Source of the DNA: Filosporella fistucella
Lineage: Eukaryota > Ascomycota > Leotiomycetes > Helotiales
Assembly (NCBI GenBank): GCA_030077755.1
Contig: JAQJZZ010000004.1
Span: 1,798,001-1,862,000, forward strand
Length of the DNA: 64,000 bases
Direction: 5' to 3'
Part shown: positions 18,701 through 31,168 of the stretch, in pieces
How positions within the stretch are numbered: position 1 is the stretch's first letter
Layout: each line of letters begins with the position of its first letter
Translations under genes and position numbers: made by a program
The notes under the pieces: generated by a model
What the model saw: only the letters and a program-made list of their open reading frames with translations
Told to the model about the DNA's origin: nothing
Databases searched by the model: none

Positions 18701-21700
18701 ACCGGTGTTCTATTCTGAATGAACTCACTTATCTAACGCTCACAATCGCATTTTATATGCACATCGAACTTTTCTGGACTTCAAATTCTATGGAAGATTC
18801 AACACTTACATCCCGCCCAAGAATCTGAAAAAGGGGAGGGAGAGCTTGGACCATAAAACTCGCCAAGACGGCACGACCCTTCTGACAAGCAGAACCCGCA
18901 GAGCCTCCTCAAAATCCCCAAAAAATCACTCTCAAAACTTGTCATTTCATACTTTTCTCAAATCAAATATCGCATTGTGTCAGGCATCTCGTGCGGGCCG
19001 TTGATCCCGCAGTTGCATTGGTGTATGCATGCCGCATTATGCCTGTTATTGGCACTGGAAAAGACAGTTTTGGCAAGAAAGATGCGTAAAATGCGTTCTG
19101 GTGCATAACACGATAACAATGTGTGTGCATTTGCATTAGGGCAAGTGAAGCAGAGTGACTATGCAGCTGTGTTAATTTAGTCAGCTTATCAGGTGCAACC
19201 AGCTGCCTTAGTTTGGAGTTTGCGTATCTCGTGCTTCGTCCCCTGCATATACAGAACCTCGTACATGCATGGTTGCCGCATTTACGTGGCCAGGATTGGA
19301 CATGACTCCGTTGGAGGTGTGGGGAGAAAGGATCGAGCTTGGAGTTTGAAATCGGGAATGCAGAGTAAAGGCTGGTGAATCTTAAGGCGATCTGTTATTT
19401 TTATTTTTATTTTTTTGAAAGTGGTGGGAAAATTCATGTAAATGCTGAGATTATAATGCAGACTACTAAGGACTTTGACAATACTCTGTCGCTTGTCACC
19501 TGGGTTTCGAAAACTCGAGTGTAACACTGCCATATGCGGGCAATGTTGTCAATCTAAAAATTCTTGGGATGCATGCAAGGTGATTGGCGCTTAACGAATC
19601 CGGAAGTCAAGAATTCTTCAGCGATGATCTATAAAGATTCGTGTCGGCGTAACATATCGGGTGATGCTGATTCCTGCAATTGAGATTGAATGAAGGATGT
19701 GCAGGTTTCAGGATCTCGCATTTGTGAGATTCATCAACCTGCACAACGAAATTCCTCTTTCAGCTGGTATGAATTGCCACCAGCTCGGGGAGAAATCCTT
19801 TCCCAGTAAACCTGCAAATGGCGTCTTCGAAGAAGTAAACGCCAGGAGGCATGACGGGAAGGCTGATGGGATCAACCCCTCTTTAGCATCCGTCCGAAGC
19901 CGTCAGTGGAGGATTTAATCAGTAGCGAGCATAATGGCGACATGTTAAGTAGAGAGGATAGTGATTTCAGAATCATAATTGGCTAACTCATCACTCAATT
20001 CTCCCCGTATCTACTATAGCTTGCATCTGAAGAAGACACCAGGCAGCAACGGAGGATGTCGATTCGGCGAGTTTATGTGACATTTTGATACGAATGCTTC
20101 GCCCTACAGCAGCATGACAGGGCGTTGACAACAGTGCATACACGGCTCTATAGCAGAAAAGGCAGGCCAAGACGACGATAGCTGAAAGTGATGTTAATAT
20201 ATTTCACTTCTGGTAAGAGAGAAGAACAGAGAATTGCAAAGAAAAGTACAGAACGGAAAATGCAAGACAATGTATTTGCGAGTATACTCTGTAAATTACA
20301 ACGAGAATACGTGCATCAAAGTACGACATATACGGAGCAGGCAGGAGTGTAACTCTTGATCCTCAAGAAGCTGGGCTATGCCGTTGAATTGTGGAGGCAG
20401 TTGAGGAGTGTGAGTGGAGATGACATGCAAGGGGTGGAGGGAAGACTGTACCAACGAAATGTAGTTTCTCGTTCATGTTCCAATCATCGTGAATGATAAA
20501 GTGAGTGCGAGTATTGGCTGTTGAAGTCTCCGGTATTGATATGGCACGACCCGTGTGTTGCTGGCTGTACCTCCCTTACCGGATGTTGCTGTTCACCACT
20601 TCATTACTTTGATCATCATATAATTCGCACCGGCTTTTTCATGCTAGCCATGCCCAGTATCAAGTACACCGGATCATCCACACCACACCACAAGTCATTA
20701 GCATCAAACCCTGTTTTGCCATGGCTTCTATGAGCATGGCATGCTGCAATTCGAAGCCATCCCGCGCAACTCACGGGAGCTATTTTGAATTAGCAGGTGG
20801 GAAGTAAAGGTGATGATGGAGGTGGTGGCCGGGTGCGGGTACGGGTAAAGACATGCAGATGTTCGTCAGAGGAGACGATGTACAGTATGCGAGGGAGAAG
20901 ACCTGAGGGAGGGTAGGGGAGGAAGGTGGGAGAGGAGAGGAAAGGAAAGGAAGAGGAAGAGAACCATGGAGAGTGTTGAGTGGATACGAAGCGAGCCAAT
21001 AGAACAACAGAATTGCCATTTTTGGCTGGCGGCACAGACCACTCTTGCAGAAAGCTCTCACAGCTCGCACTCTTGGATCCTGCAGCTGGGTTGATGCCTC
21101 ATGCTGACCTAACAAGTTTCGGCCGAGCTCCACGTCTGCCTGAGGTCCCAATTTTGAACATGAACGTCCAAGAATAATCGCATCCATCGCGTCTCTATCC
21201 AGCTCTGTTGTCTCCCCTCACTCAAACGTGGCACTGCAACCCAACGCAACGCAACCATCCTGCCTGCACTGCATCTCGACAGCCGCTGCATCACAGACTG
21301 AACCTGCTCCGCTTTACGCACCCGCCCATTCTTCCTTTGTTCACCCTCTATTCCGTCGGTCAAGTCAGTTCAACCGCTTTGTCATTCTTGTCATTGGCCT
21401 TCCGCGTTCTCGGGATTTCTCTGTACAGCTTTGAAGAAAACAACAATTGGCTGATACGTAGCAGCTCCACAGTACCTTTCCAGCGCGCTGCAGATACAGA
21501 AACACCAAGGTAAGCAAAATCTTTCTGTGTTGAGCACTCTCCGGTGGGCGGCAATAGGTAGCAGGACGTCCAGCTCCAGCCTGGTTTCAAGGCGATTTTC
21601 TCATCGAGATCCATTGTACCTACCTACTACTGTCGGCTTGTTTGCAGTCCAAGGCAACGCGAACTTGCCGCCCTTCTGCTTCTGTTTCTGCTTCTGCTTC

Positions 21701-22029
21701 TCCTTCCCCCCTCTCTCCCCTCTTGCTCTCTCCGGAGACGCGCAAAACTTCTCACACACTCAATACATACACACACTTCCGTATCCATCACGGTTTACTC
21801 CTGATTGGATTCTTCCCTCCCCTATCTTACCTACCCTCACCTTACTCACTCACTCCATCACTCCCTCACCACCACCTCACCCGCAAGTCGAAACGAATGT
21901 CCCACTAACAGAACCCTTGCCTCTTGTCAGGTTTTTTCCCACAGCCCAGTCCGCTCTGCACTGCACCTTAGAAGCCTCACTCAACATCCTCCGACCTTTA
22001 CCCAAGGAAATACCATCTTAGCCATAGCC
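15777..22029. other. Six-kilobase gene-poor region
   Basis: Apart from the promoter of the GH93-like gene (left) and the 5' UTR of the Gbp2-like gene (right), no protein-coding gene could be supported in about 6.2 kb. Open frames are short, on both strands, with low-complexity or shadow-like translations. The stretch 17800-18400 is particularly AT-rich. Around 21510 an AAG/GTAAGC junction could be a 5' UTR intron donor for the downstream gene. The region might hold long non-coding RNA or decayed repeats; neither is shown. Confidence 0.5.
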
Positions 22030-24439
22030 ATGTCAGGCGCAGGTTAGTTTGTCCCCCAACATTCCCTCCTCTTTGGTCCATTCACTGTCGATTGATCCTC
22101 GGTCCTCGTTTATCAATCGACAAGTCGACCAGTCCAGCCTACTTCTATCTCTTCTTGTTGTCTTGCCGACTTCACCACCGCATGCTTCTTCATACTAACT
22201 CTATTGACCTTGACACAGACGATTCATACCGTCCAGGAGTAAGTTATCTACCCTCTTCTTCTTCTTCTTCCTCTTCCTCCTCCTTGACCCTCTTTCAAGC
22301 TCTCTACTCGTTCGAGTCCAAAGTGCGCGAGGCTGCAGAGCCCATGCGCATTGTCGCTGCTTCTCAGACGTGGCTTCCCTTCACCAGTTTGCAGATGAGG
22401 TCCAGTCAGGCCTAGTTGCCGCAACTAAGCTACACACACCTTGATGGTTGCGGGCTAAATCACCTTTGCCGGTTCACTCTCAACCACATCCCACGAAATC
22501 GAAATCGAAACGGCGTTCGAATAATTTCGATTTCGAACTACAAAACATCCTTCATGATTCAAACAGAGACTTACGTGTCGCAGCGCGAGAGATCCCCAAG
22601 ACGTCGGTCCAGATCACCACGTTCTTCCAGACGCCGTTCCTACAGCCCACGTTCGCGCAGCCGTAGTCGTGAGGACCGTCATCGCAGTGACAGACGATCA
22701 AGAAGCCCTATCAGCGGCGGTATGTCAGCAGGAGGAGGTGCCCCTCATCGATCGTTCGAGGAGCGAGCTCAAGCACGAGAGCAAATGTTGTCCAGTTTGC
22801 GCGAATCTTCCCAACAAGACCGCCGGTTTGTCATACTACATACACTAAGGGATGGGAGGCTCAGTTTGATATAGGGTCTACGTTGGTAATTTAAGTTATG
22901 ACGTCAAATGGCATCACCTAAAGGATTTTATGAGATCTGGTTAGTTTTCAAGGGTGGGGTTTGAGAATCAGGCTGACGGGGATAATTAGCTGGGGAGGTT
23001 CTATTTGCAGATGTGTTGTTGCTTCCGAATGGAATGTCGAAGGTGGGCGCCTATACGTAGCTGGCATTTTGAGTTTTTCTTTTCTGGTCATTGAAGGAAT
23101 GTTGGATTGACGGATTGGGACGTTGTTCCGCGGGTTATGTAGGGATGCGGGTAAGTCAAGCTATCAGATGCCATGAATCAAGCTAATTTGAGTAGCATTG
23201 TAGAATATGCCACGAGGGAGCAAGCTCAACAGGCCGTCAATACGCTCAGCAATCAAAACCTCATGGGAAGACTCGTTTACGTTCGAGAGGTATGTTCGTT
23301 ACACATTATATTAAGGCTTAGCTGACAATATCAGGATCGTGAGGCCGAACCCCGATTCACCGGTCCACCTGCAGGAGGTCGAGGCGGTTACGAAGGTGGT
23401 GGAGGTGCCCCCCGAGGCGGATTTGGTGGCGGGTTTGGCGGTGGCATGGGTGCTGGAGGTGGCGGCCGTCAAATCTATGTCTCCAACGTTTGTTATTTCG
23501 ATTTCCCTGTTAACTTGTGTTGGGTGAATATTGACTGGATTTAGCTTCCATACACAGTAGGATGGCAAGATCTGAAGGATCTCTTCCGTCAAGCTGGTAA
23601 GTCCTGTCTTGAGGCTAACATGCTATAGACGCTTGAAATTAACTTATTACTTTACAGCTCGCAATGGTGCCGTTATTCGTGCCGATGTTCATGTTGGACC
23701 TGATGGTCGTCCCAAGGGTTCCGGTATTGTAGCATTCGAGTCCCCCGATGATGCCCGTAACGCCATTCAACAGTTCAATGGATATGATTGGCAAGGTCGC
23801 CCTCTTGAAGTTCGTGAGGATCGCTTTGCCGGCTCTGGTGGCCCAGGGTTTGGTCGAGGTGGATTCGGTGGACGTGGTGGCGGATTTGGAGGAGGCTTTG
23901 GTGGCCGAGGCGGTGGATTTGGAGGTGCCCGTGGTGGTTTTGGAGGCGGCTTTGGAGGCCGTGGTGGTGGATACGGAGGTGGATTTGGTGCTGGAGGTGG
24001 AGGTGGTCAATATGATGGTGGTGCTCCAGCTGTTTCCGCTGCGCCAAATCCATTTACCGACTATGCTACTGCTGGTACTGAGAGAAGCGAGACTATTTAT
24101 GTCCGCAACGTAAGTCATGTCTGCATTTTCTAATACTCAAACTGACATATTTAGCTCCCCTGGTCAACAAGCAATGAGGATCTTGTTGAACTCTTCACTA
24201 CCATTGGAAAAGTTGAGCAAGCCGAAATTCAATATGAGCCAAATGGTCGATCCCGTGGAACCGGTGTCGTCAGATTCGATTCCGCTGAAAATGCCGACAC
24301 CGCCATTGAGAAGTTTTCTGGTTACCAATATGGAGGTCGGCCTTTGGGTTTGAGCTTCGTCAAGTACCAAACTCCCGGAGGTGGCGGAGATGCCATGGAG
24401 ACTGAAGCCACCAGCTTGACTCAGGATCAGATCATGTAG
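22030..24439 (+). CDS. SR-like RNA-binding protein with three RRMs, Gbp2/Hrb1 type
   Basis: Eleven exons: 22030-22042, 22219-22238, 22584-22825, 22875-22939, 22990-23042, 23143-23150, 23196-23289, 23335-23487, 23545-23596, 23658-24109, 24155-24439; 478 residues, all phases consistent. The N-terminus is an RS domain ([19 protein letters not shown], residues about 12-55). RRM1 starts at VYVGNL (93) with RNP1-like KGCGIVEYA; RRM2 starts at IYVSN (212) with [13 protein letters not shown]3 starts at IYVRN (380) with [10 protein letters not shown]. Gly-rich FGG/RGG linkers lie before and after RRM2. This order is that of yeast Gbp2/Hrb1, shuttling proteins that bind TREX and mRNA and act in export quality control; that role is inferred by homology. 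Exon 6 is only 8 nt. Confidence 0.92.
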
Positions 24440-25211
24440 GAGAGGTCAGAATAAGCTCGGGCACGTGCCACCCAGCATATGTCAAAGCAATCCTGAACCC
24501 TCCTTGTTACACCACCACTCTTTTGCGATCAACTTTCATTACCTGTACTCAAATTTAAACCAAAAAATCGAGGATCAGCTTTTCGGTACACGACAGACGG
24601 CGCTGACCTTATTTTCCTTTTGCGATCGTTATCTTTTTGCACGGTTATGAGGATGCACACAAGGATGAATGGGACGGTGGAAATGTGCTATTAATTCCTC
24701 ACAAAAGTTCTCTCTCCGGATCAGTGTTATCTGCAATATGCACGTTAGATGCAGGTAATAGTCAATATGATGATTTGGAGTATTTTGACGTTCTAGATGT
24801 GATTTCTTGTCGTTTGACTTTGTGATATTTAACTCAGAAATGAAGCAATGAAAGTTGTTCAACATTCGGTGCCCAGCTCCAAACCTTTTGTTTCTTTGGT
24901 ATCAGAGCTTTCAGTACTTGTATTGAGCTATTGCAATATACTAGATATGGCGAGTGTATTAGTTGGAATAGCTCATAATTAAGTTTGGTTTGTTTTATAA
25001 ACATCAATTTTGCCTTTGAACTGCCTTTATTTAACTATTTCACTTCACTTTTAATATACTTAAGAAGTATTATTATTTTATAAGAATGATAAAATCCTTT
25101 GTATTGATAAATTTTTATATTTATAGTCCTTCCGTATTCCCGTCTCGGCTTGAGCTTGAGCTTGAGCTTAATAAGCAAAATTAAAGGCATATTGTCTAAA
25201 TAGTTAAAGTA
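24440..25211. other. Intergenic, 3' flank of the Gbp2-like gene
   Basis: Contains the 3' UTR of the RNA-binding protein gene and AT-rich spacer. A short GAGCTT triple repeat occurs near 25151-25168. No gene is supported. Confidence 0.5.
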
Positions 25212-25848
25212 CTTGCCTTGTTATATTTCTTCAAGTGAATGGAAATCTTCTTATCATAGTGAATGGTTTTTATACCGTCTGAATAGCTTGTGTACTTGCT
25301 CTAACTTAATTCTCCAAGTGAACGGGACTGTTCTTATTCTAGTGGACAGGAGTAATGTCGTCTGAATTACTAGAGTGTTTGCCTTGTTTTATTCATTATG
25401 AGCGGAATGTTCTTGCTGCAGTGAACGGCTTTTATGTCGTCTGAATTGATAGAGTACCTGCCCTGTGCTACCTTGTCAGTGTGAACGAAGTATTCTTATT
25501 GCGGTGAACGATTTCTATGCAGTCTAAACATCTAGACCTCTTGCCCTGTCTTCTTCAGTATGACCGGAATGTTCTTGCTGCAGTGAACGGCTTTTATGTC
25601 GTCTGAATTGATAGAGTACCTGCCCTGTGCTACCTTGTCAGTGTGAACGAAGTATTCTTATTGCGGTGAACGATTTCTATGCAGTCTAAACATCTAGACC
25701 TCTTGCCCTGTCTTCTTCAGTATGACCGGAATGTTCTTGCTGCAGTGAACGGCTTTTATATCGTCTGAATAGCTAAAGCTCTTGCCCTGTATCTTCAGTA
25801 TGAACGGAATGTTCTTATTGCTGTGAACGGTTCTTATACCGTCTGAAA
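25212..25848. repeat. Tandem array of about 80-bp monomers with a 162-bp higher-order repeat
   Basis: About eight monomers of about 80 bp start with CTTGCC(C/T)TGT and carry GTGAACGG...TATGTCGTCTGAA. The older left monomers are diverged. Within the array, 25403-25564 and 25565-25726 are a two-monomer unit repeated without visible mismatch, and a third copy starts at 25727 and stays identical for about 33 nt. The array ends about 250 nt before the start codon of the Q-rich gene, so it sits in its upstream region. Confidence 0.85.
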
Positions 25849-26095
25849 AATCCGTGAATCACAACTTCAATACACTTCGCCTTCAGTCCAATACTGCGCA
25901 AGTCTTTTTAAACCGACCTCGACATCCTTACTTCCCCAAAGTCACCACAAATCTTCGACAACTTTCCAACTTGCAAAGCCTTCCCAAGCATAACAGCTTA
26001 CCAAGTCCAGCACTTGAATAAAGATCAACACAACATACATACTCATACAAGCTTCAACAAAGAGAGCCACAATCCTATTACTGATCGACTGTTCC

Positions 26096-28713
26096 ATGTG
26101 TCAAGTAACACCCTTCTCTCTCCCTTGTTGCCGCAGGGTCTACGTCTCCATCACCCGGCTCCCCTCTTGTCCTCCATCATGGCCGAAACGCAAATGCCCC
26201 CCTGAACTCTGCATGCAGATCGGAGCATGGGAGGCAGAGGAGCGGGATGAAGGAACATGCTGGCGCTGTCAAGCAGAGCAGAAGAATCTCAGCAAGGAGC
26301 AGAGAGAGAGAATACGTCCTGGTGTGGATAAAGCGAGTCTTTGCATCGGACTTGACTATATTACGGTTGGGGAGCGCAAGCAACGCGTTGAGCAAGGTGG
26401 AAGATGCTGGTTCTGTAATGCAGAAGCGGGATGTGATGCATGTGAGGCTGATCCAGAGACGATTGGAAGGGGTATTGATGCGTTGGTCAAGGCGGAAGAG
26501 GGAGGTAAGAAGAGGCCCAGATGGACGGGTTTCAAGGATATGAGCAAACAACCCAAAGGAAAAGGTAAGGAAAGAGGACATGGTAATAAGAGAATTAAGC
26601 TTGAGCAGTTGCAAGCGAGGAGAGTAAGAGACGAGGATGAGGAAAGCGAATATTCGTATCCTGATCCTGTTATTACGCCTCAATGGAAACCAGCTTCGAA
26701 CGCGATACCTTCGAAGGCAGTCGGCTTTGCGAGTGGAAGTGGAACACAACATGCATATAAACCTGGAGGAACTTCCGCGGCCGTGAATGTTGCAACGACA
26801 TCTGGTATTCCTGAGAATGTGATTGATCCACGATTGATGGCTACAAGTGGTCCCGTTCAAACTAAGTCAGCACAACCAGCCGCAATGCAAACACAAGGAC
26901 AAGTCATCCCTCCTGGTTGGTATAATGTTCATAGCCAACAAGGACAGCGAGTTGGAGCGCAGCCTACGAGCACATATGGTCAAGTGAAGGTCAACCATTC
27001 AAATCCTGGAGTGGTGATAGGATCTGGTAGTACCGGAAATAGTCAACAATTTAAGCAGCAGGGAGCCAGCAGACCCGTTCAGAAAGTACCGCAAAACCAG
27101 CAGATGAAGAGATCAGCGAAGCAACTATACCAGGCACAAAATCCTATTCAAGCCAGTCAGCCCCAGCCAAGTCCGCAACAGGAAAGAAGTGACTGTCCTG
27201 CTCAACAGACTTTCCAAGCACAAAATACACCTCACCTTGGTACCAAGCCTGAACATCAAGCTCAGCAGCAAAGAGGCCAGAAACGAAAGGGGTTTGGTGC
27301 TGCCTTTGCTCAGCAGATGCAGCAGAACATTCAACAAACTCAGCTGATACAATTACAGCAAGCAATCCCATCTGTACAACATGGTCAGATTGGTGAAGGT
27401 AAGGCTGCGAGCATTCAGAATCAGCAGGGGAATGCTCAACAAGGTCAACTGCTTCGTGGACAAGTGAATCATCCTGCATCTACTCAAAAGAATGTTCCAC
27501 CTACTCCAAGAGCGCAAGGACTGCAGTCAAATATCCAGCGGGGTCAACAACCTCAAGGTCAACAGAGTAATAGTACAGAAGCTCAACAAGTACAAGTACA
27601 AGCAAATGCCAAAACCCCAAAGCCCGTTCAAGGCCAGCAAACGAGACCAAATTCTGGTCAGGAAGTGGAGCAAAAAGCTCAGCGCACCCAACAAGATCCA
27701 AGTCAAAGACTAGGAAATCAAATGGGCACACGGTCAGAGGAAGATCCAAAAGTGAAATTAGGTCAGCAGCATAGCAGTCAGGTCGCTCAGCAGGGACGGG
27801 TGAGTCAAAGAAATCCTAAGACAAAACAGGGCCACAATTTCCAGGCTCCTAAACAGAACATTGGAAGTTCATCTACTCAAAGAGCACAGCAAGGCCAAGA
27901 TATCCTAGCCACTCGACCAAATCGAAAAAGAAAGCCTAGTCAATCTTCACCTCCCACCCAGGAGAACCAAACAGCACAAACTCAAGTGCAAAGTAGTCAA
28001 CCAGGTCAAAACACTGCTACTGGTCTATCTCAAAACAGTCAACAACAGCAGATCGTTCAAGGACCCGAGCAAAGTTCAGTTCCTGATGTCGCTGTTCAAA
28101 AGGCACCACAGAGCAATGTCAGAGCTACTGCTCAAGTATCTCCAACCATACAAGCTCAAGATAAAGCCCAAAATTCTAGCACTGAACAACAGAACATTCA
28201 AAACAAGTCAGTGCAAGAAACACAATCAGATATCCATAAGAGCCAAACGGATATTGGATCTCAAGCTCAAGTCCAGCCACAAATTCAAGCAGCGGAACCC
28301 ACAAGCATCTCCACAGATCCAAATCTTACCGTATGACCCTTCCCTTCCTCTCCCTCTCATTCTCGATTCCTTCCTTTCCACTAGTTCCCCAAGTTCCCCC
28401 TCCCAACAAATCTAACACCTCGCAGTCCCTTGACTCCCTCCCCTTCCCCGAACTAACCGACCTGGAAATCGATAATATGCTCCAAGATTTCCACAACAGT
28501 AGTGCAGGAGATGGCTTTTCTTTCTTTGACCAAACACAGGGGTATGATGCTTTTGATAAATGGGATACATATGGATTCGGTGGATATAATGCTGAGGTTG
28601 GAGAGGGAGAAGTTTTCGGTGGTGGTGGTGCAGATGGGGAGGAAGGAGAAATGTTTGTGAATCCGCTTGATGTGTTGCATTTTAAGGGGATGTATGGGGA
28701 TGGAGAGGTTTGA
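26096..28713 (+). CDS. Long Gln-rich protein with N-terminal Cys motifs, function unknown
   Basis: Exons 26096-28330 and 28426-28713 (intron GTATGA...CGCAG, 95 nt); 840 residues from the first Met. The N-terminal 110 residues hold paired cysteines (CPPELC, CWRCQ, CWFC, CDAC) that could bind metal. A basic segment follows (KGKGKERGHGNKRIKLEQ). Residues about 200-745 are Q/N/S-rich low complexity with recurring QGQ and AQQ. The last exon gives a short ordered tail (PFPELTDLEIDNMLQDF) ending GMYGDGEV. Gln-rich tracts beside Cys pairs and an acidic tail suggest a nuclear or transcription-related protein, which is inference only. The start is uncertain: an overlapping frame opens MAETQMPP at 26179, and an upstream intron may exist. 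Confidence 0.7.
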
Positions 28714-31168
28714 GTACCTTTTTTTTAATTCTTCTTTTGAGGGTGCGGAGGAATTTGTGTATTATTATTGGGTTTTTTCGAGGACTTTTTTCTACATTAG
28801 GGAACTTGTGCGTTGGGTGGGGTTGGTTATATTGATAAGGAGGACGGTGCATGGTTTACGATGTTTTTCGGACGGTAAGAAGTTTCGAGGAAGGACTGGA
28901 AGACGGGAACGGAACGGACGGTGATATCATGGTATTATTTGCGCTAATGTCTGGATTGGTTTAGTTTAGCTGGGAAATCTATGTTTTATTCTTCTGCATT
29001 TAGATCTTGGTAGTTAATAGACGAGATGTGTGAACACTAAGCTGAGTATAGGAAACTAGATACGTTAGGAAGACATATCAGCCATGATTTTATAATTCTT
29101 ACTTAGTGAGATATACAAGACGTTCAGCTCAAAGGTAATCAGCAGACGAATACAAGTTAAGGGTTTTGAGAATAGCGTACAAAGGGCAAAGGTTGGTTAT
29201 TTTTAGGTGCCAACCCTACCCTAAGATGAGGGAATCGATGAATTCATCAATATGAGATTCCGCCCGACCCATACTGCAATTTATCGGTTACTACCAGCTA
29301 ATAGCGGATGGCATGCGCGAATACATTATGCCACGTACTCCAGTATACGCAGGTGACATGACCTTTATATCTCGGTGCCTCTCAGATGACATGGCTCAGA
29401 AAAGATTATCTTCAGAAAGGACAAGGACATACCTGGCATGTAATTTCTTGAACTTATAATCATATGTGATTCACACTACGGATGATGATACTCATCCTCC
29501 TAAGATATAAGTGAGTTGATGCGCGAGTCATAATATCCGCAAAGATAGTAGTGCGCGAGTCAATGCATGATTCAAAAAGAATAGCTCACTCGTGTAATTT
29601 GATTTGGGTAAGGTTATATTTAACGTTTTATCACACCTTGTGCGTAACCATAGCTCTTTAAGACTTTCAAAAAGAACCAATTTTGCACAAAAAATACGTT
29701 TTTCTTGGTCATTACTCCTGGAGAATATATTCTAGATTCTCCTTAGCGTCTGGTTCAACTATATATAAGCTACTCCTAAACTGAATATTTTGAACCAACA
29801 TTTGAGTATTACTCAATCCAAGGTGTGGAGTTTGCCTTAAAACTGCCTTCTTTGCAAGTCTGGAGACGTAGATATTATTTTACTTTGTAGGGTGGTGTTG
29901 TATTGTTTCTAAGATGTGACCTCTTCTTGAGTTGATGAACCTCAAATACATTCAATTTATTGCAAAGACTGCACGGAATTATGAGTGGCTACACTGTGTA
30001 CTAGCTACTGCCCTAGCAATTCATAGTACTTGCGGACCTTCTTACTCAAAGAATGTGTATTACTCTTCGTAACAAAAATTCAAGATTGAACTCTTCTAAC
30101 TGAAATCATATTGTTTATCAACCCCTGCCTTTGCGCGAGTTAGGAATTTAGGATTATCTATGATCTATGTATTAAAGAATCTCACCAATGACTTGACACT
30201 TTCGAGTTGTGAACAACGGTATTTGGTGGGTACAATACACAAATCTTGTTCACTCACTACTTGTAAAGTATACTTTAGGTATATATATTTATAGCCATCA
30301 TGTTTGCAAAGTTGGGAAGAATATTGACTCGCCAAGACCGTTCCTCCCCCCATATTTCCCTTTGCCATCATTTGCTATAATCAGTTTGTAAAACAAACTT
30401 CTTGTGGCTTCAAGGCGTGCAAGGAAGAATGAATCGGGTGGGTATGCTTTCTTATATCACTAATCTGCGGCCCAAGGCACTGTATCGCTGTTGACATACC
30501 AGAATGAAACCGAGCACTCGCATAAGGAATGCGAAGGAAATCTTTATTCCCAAATTTGGCAATTGATGACTGCTATAAAACCTGCCAAAAAATTGCGAAC
30601 AAAAAGTTTGGTGGTACACTTGCTCCGAACGAACTCTGGATTTTCCGACGCTTGTCAGGATCCAAATATTCGGAGTAGTTTATACCACCAAACCCCAAAT
30701 GTATTACCACTTGTTCCATCCGCATACCACCATCAAGCCACTACAGCGGAGCTGGCTCAACGATGGCCGAGTGATGGTTCCTGACTTATCAGAGTATATG
30801 TAACTCCATTTTCGACTTTGTCTTGCACATGATAACGCTAACAACTTGCAAATACGTGAACATAAAATGATTCGAAAGAACATGGACTTGCAGGTCTGGG
30901 TTTCCTTGCACTAGCTGGAATTTTGTAACACCATGACAAAACACATGCAGCTACTACCAAAAGCTTCAACCAGAACTGCCCAACTGGAAACTTCCATCAT
31001 GGTCGGTTTCTAATTTCAGTGATACTAGCAACTAGAACTGGAATACCTCCGCCTTCCTCAAATTTGGACGAATGGAGCAATCATGCTTGCAAATGGTATC
31101 ATTTGACCTGCCATCAGATCTATTCTTCAGGCCCTTTATGTACCCTTCCAATCCCTCAGAGGTAAGGT
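28714..31168. other. Intergenic, about 2.4 kb, no gene recognised
   Basis: Left part is 3' UTR of the Q-rich gene and right part is 3' flank of SRP14. Two direct copies of GCGCGAGTCA occur near 29522 and 29552, with a related GCGCGAGTTA near 30133. Small open frames such as 30491-30784 have no recognisable content. Confidence 0.5.

Noticed and set aside
20780..21187. Minus-strand open frame of 135 codons
   Set aside because: Pro/Ser-rich reading of purine-rich DNA with an overlapping frame; no domain or signal.
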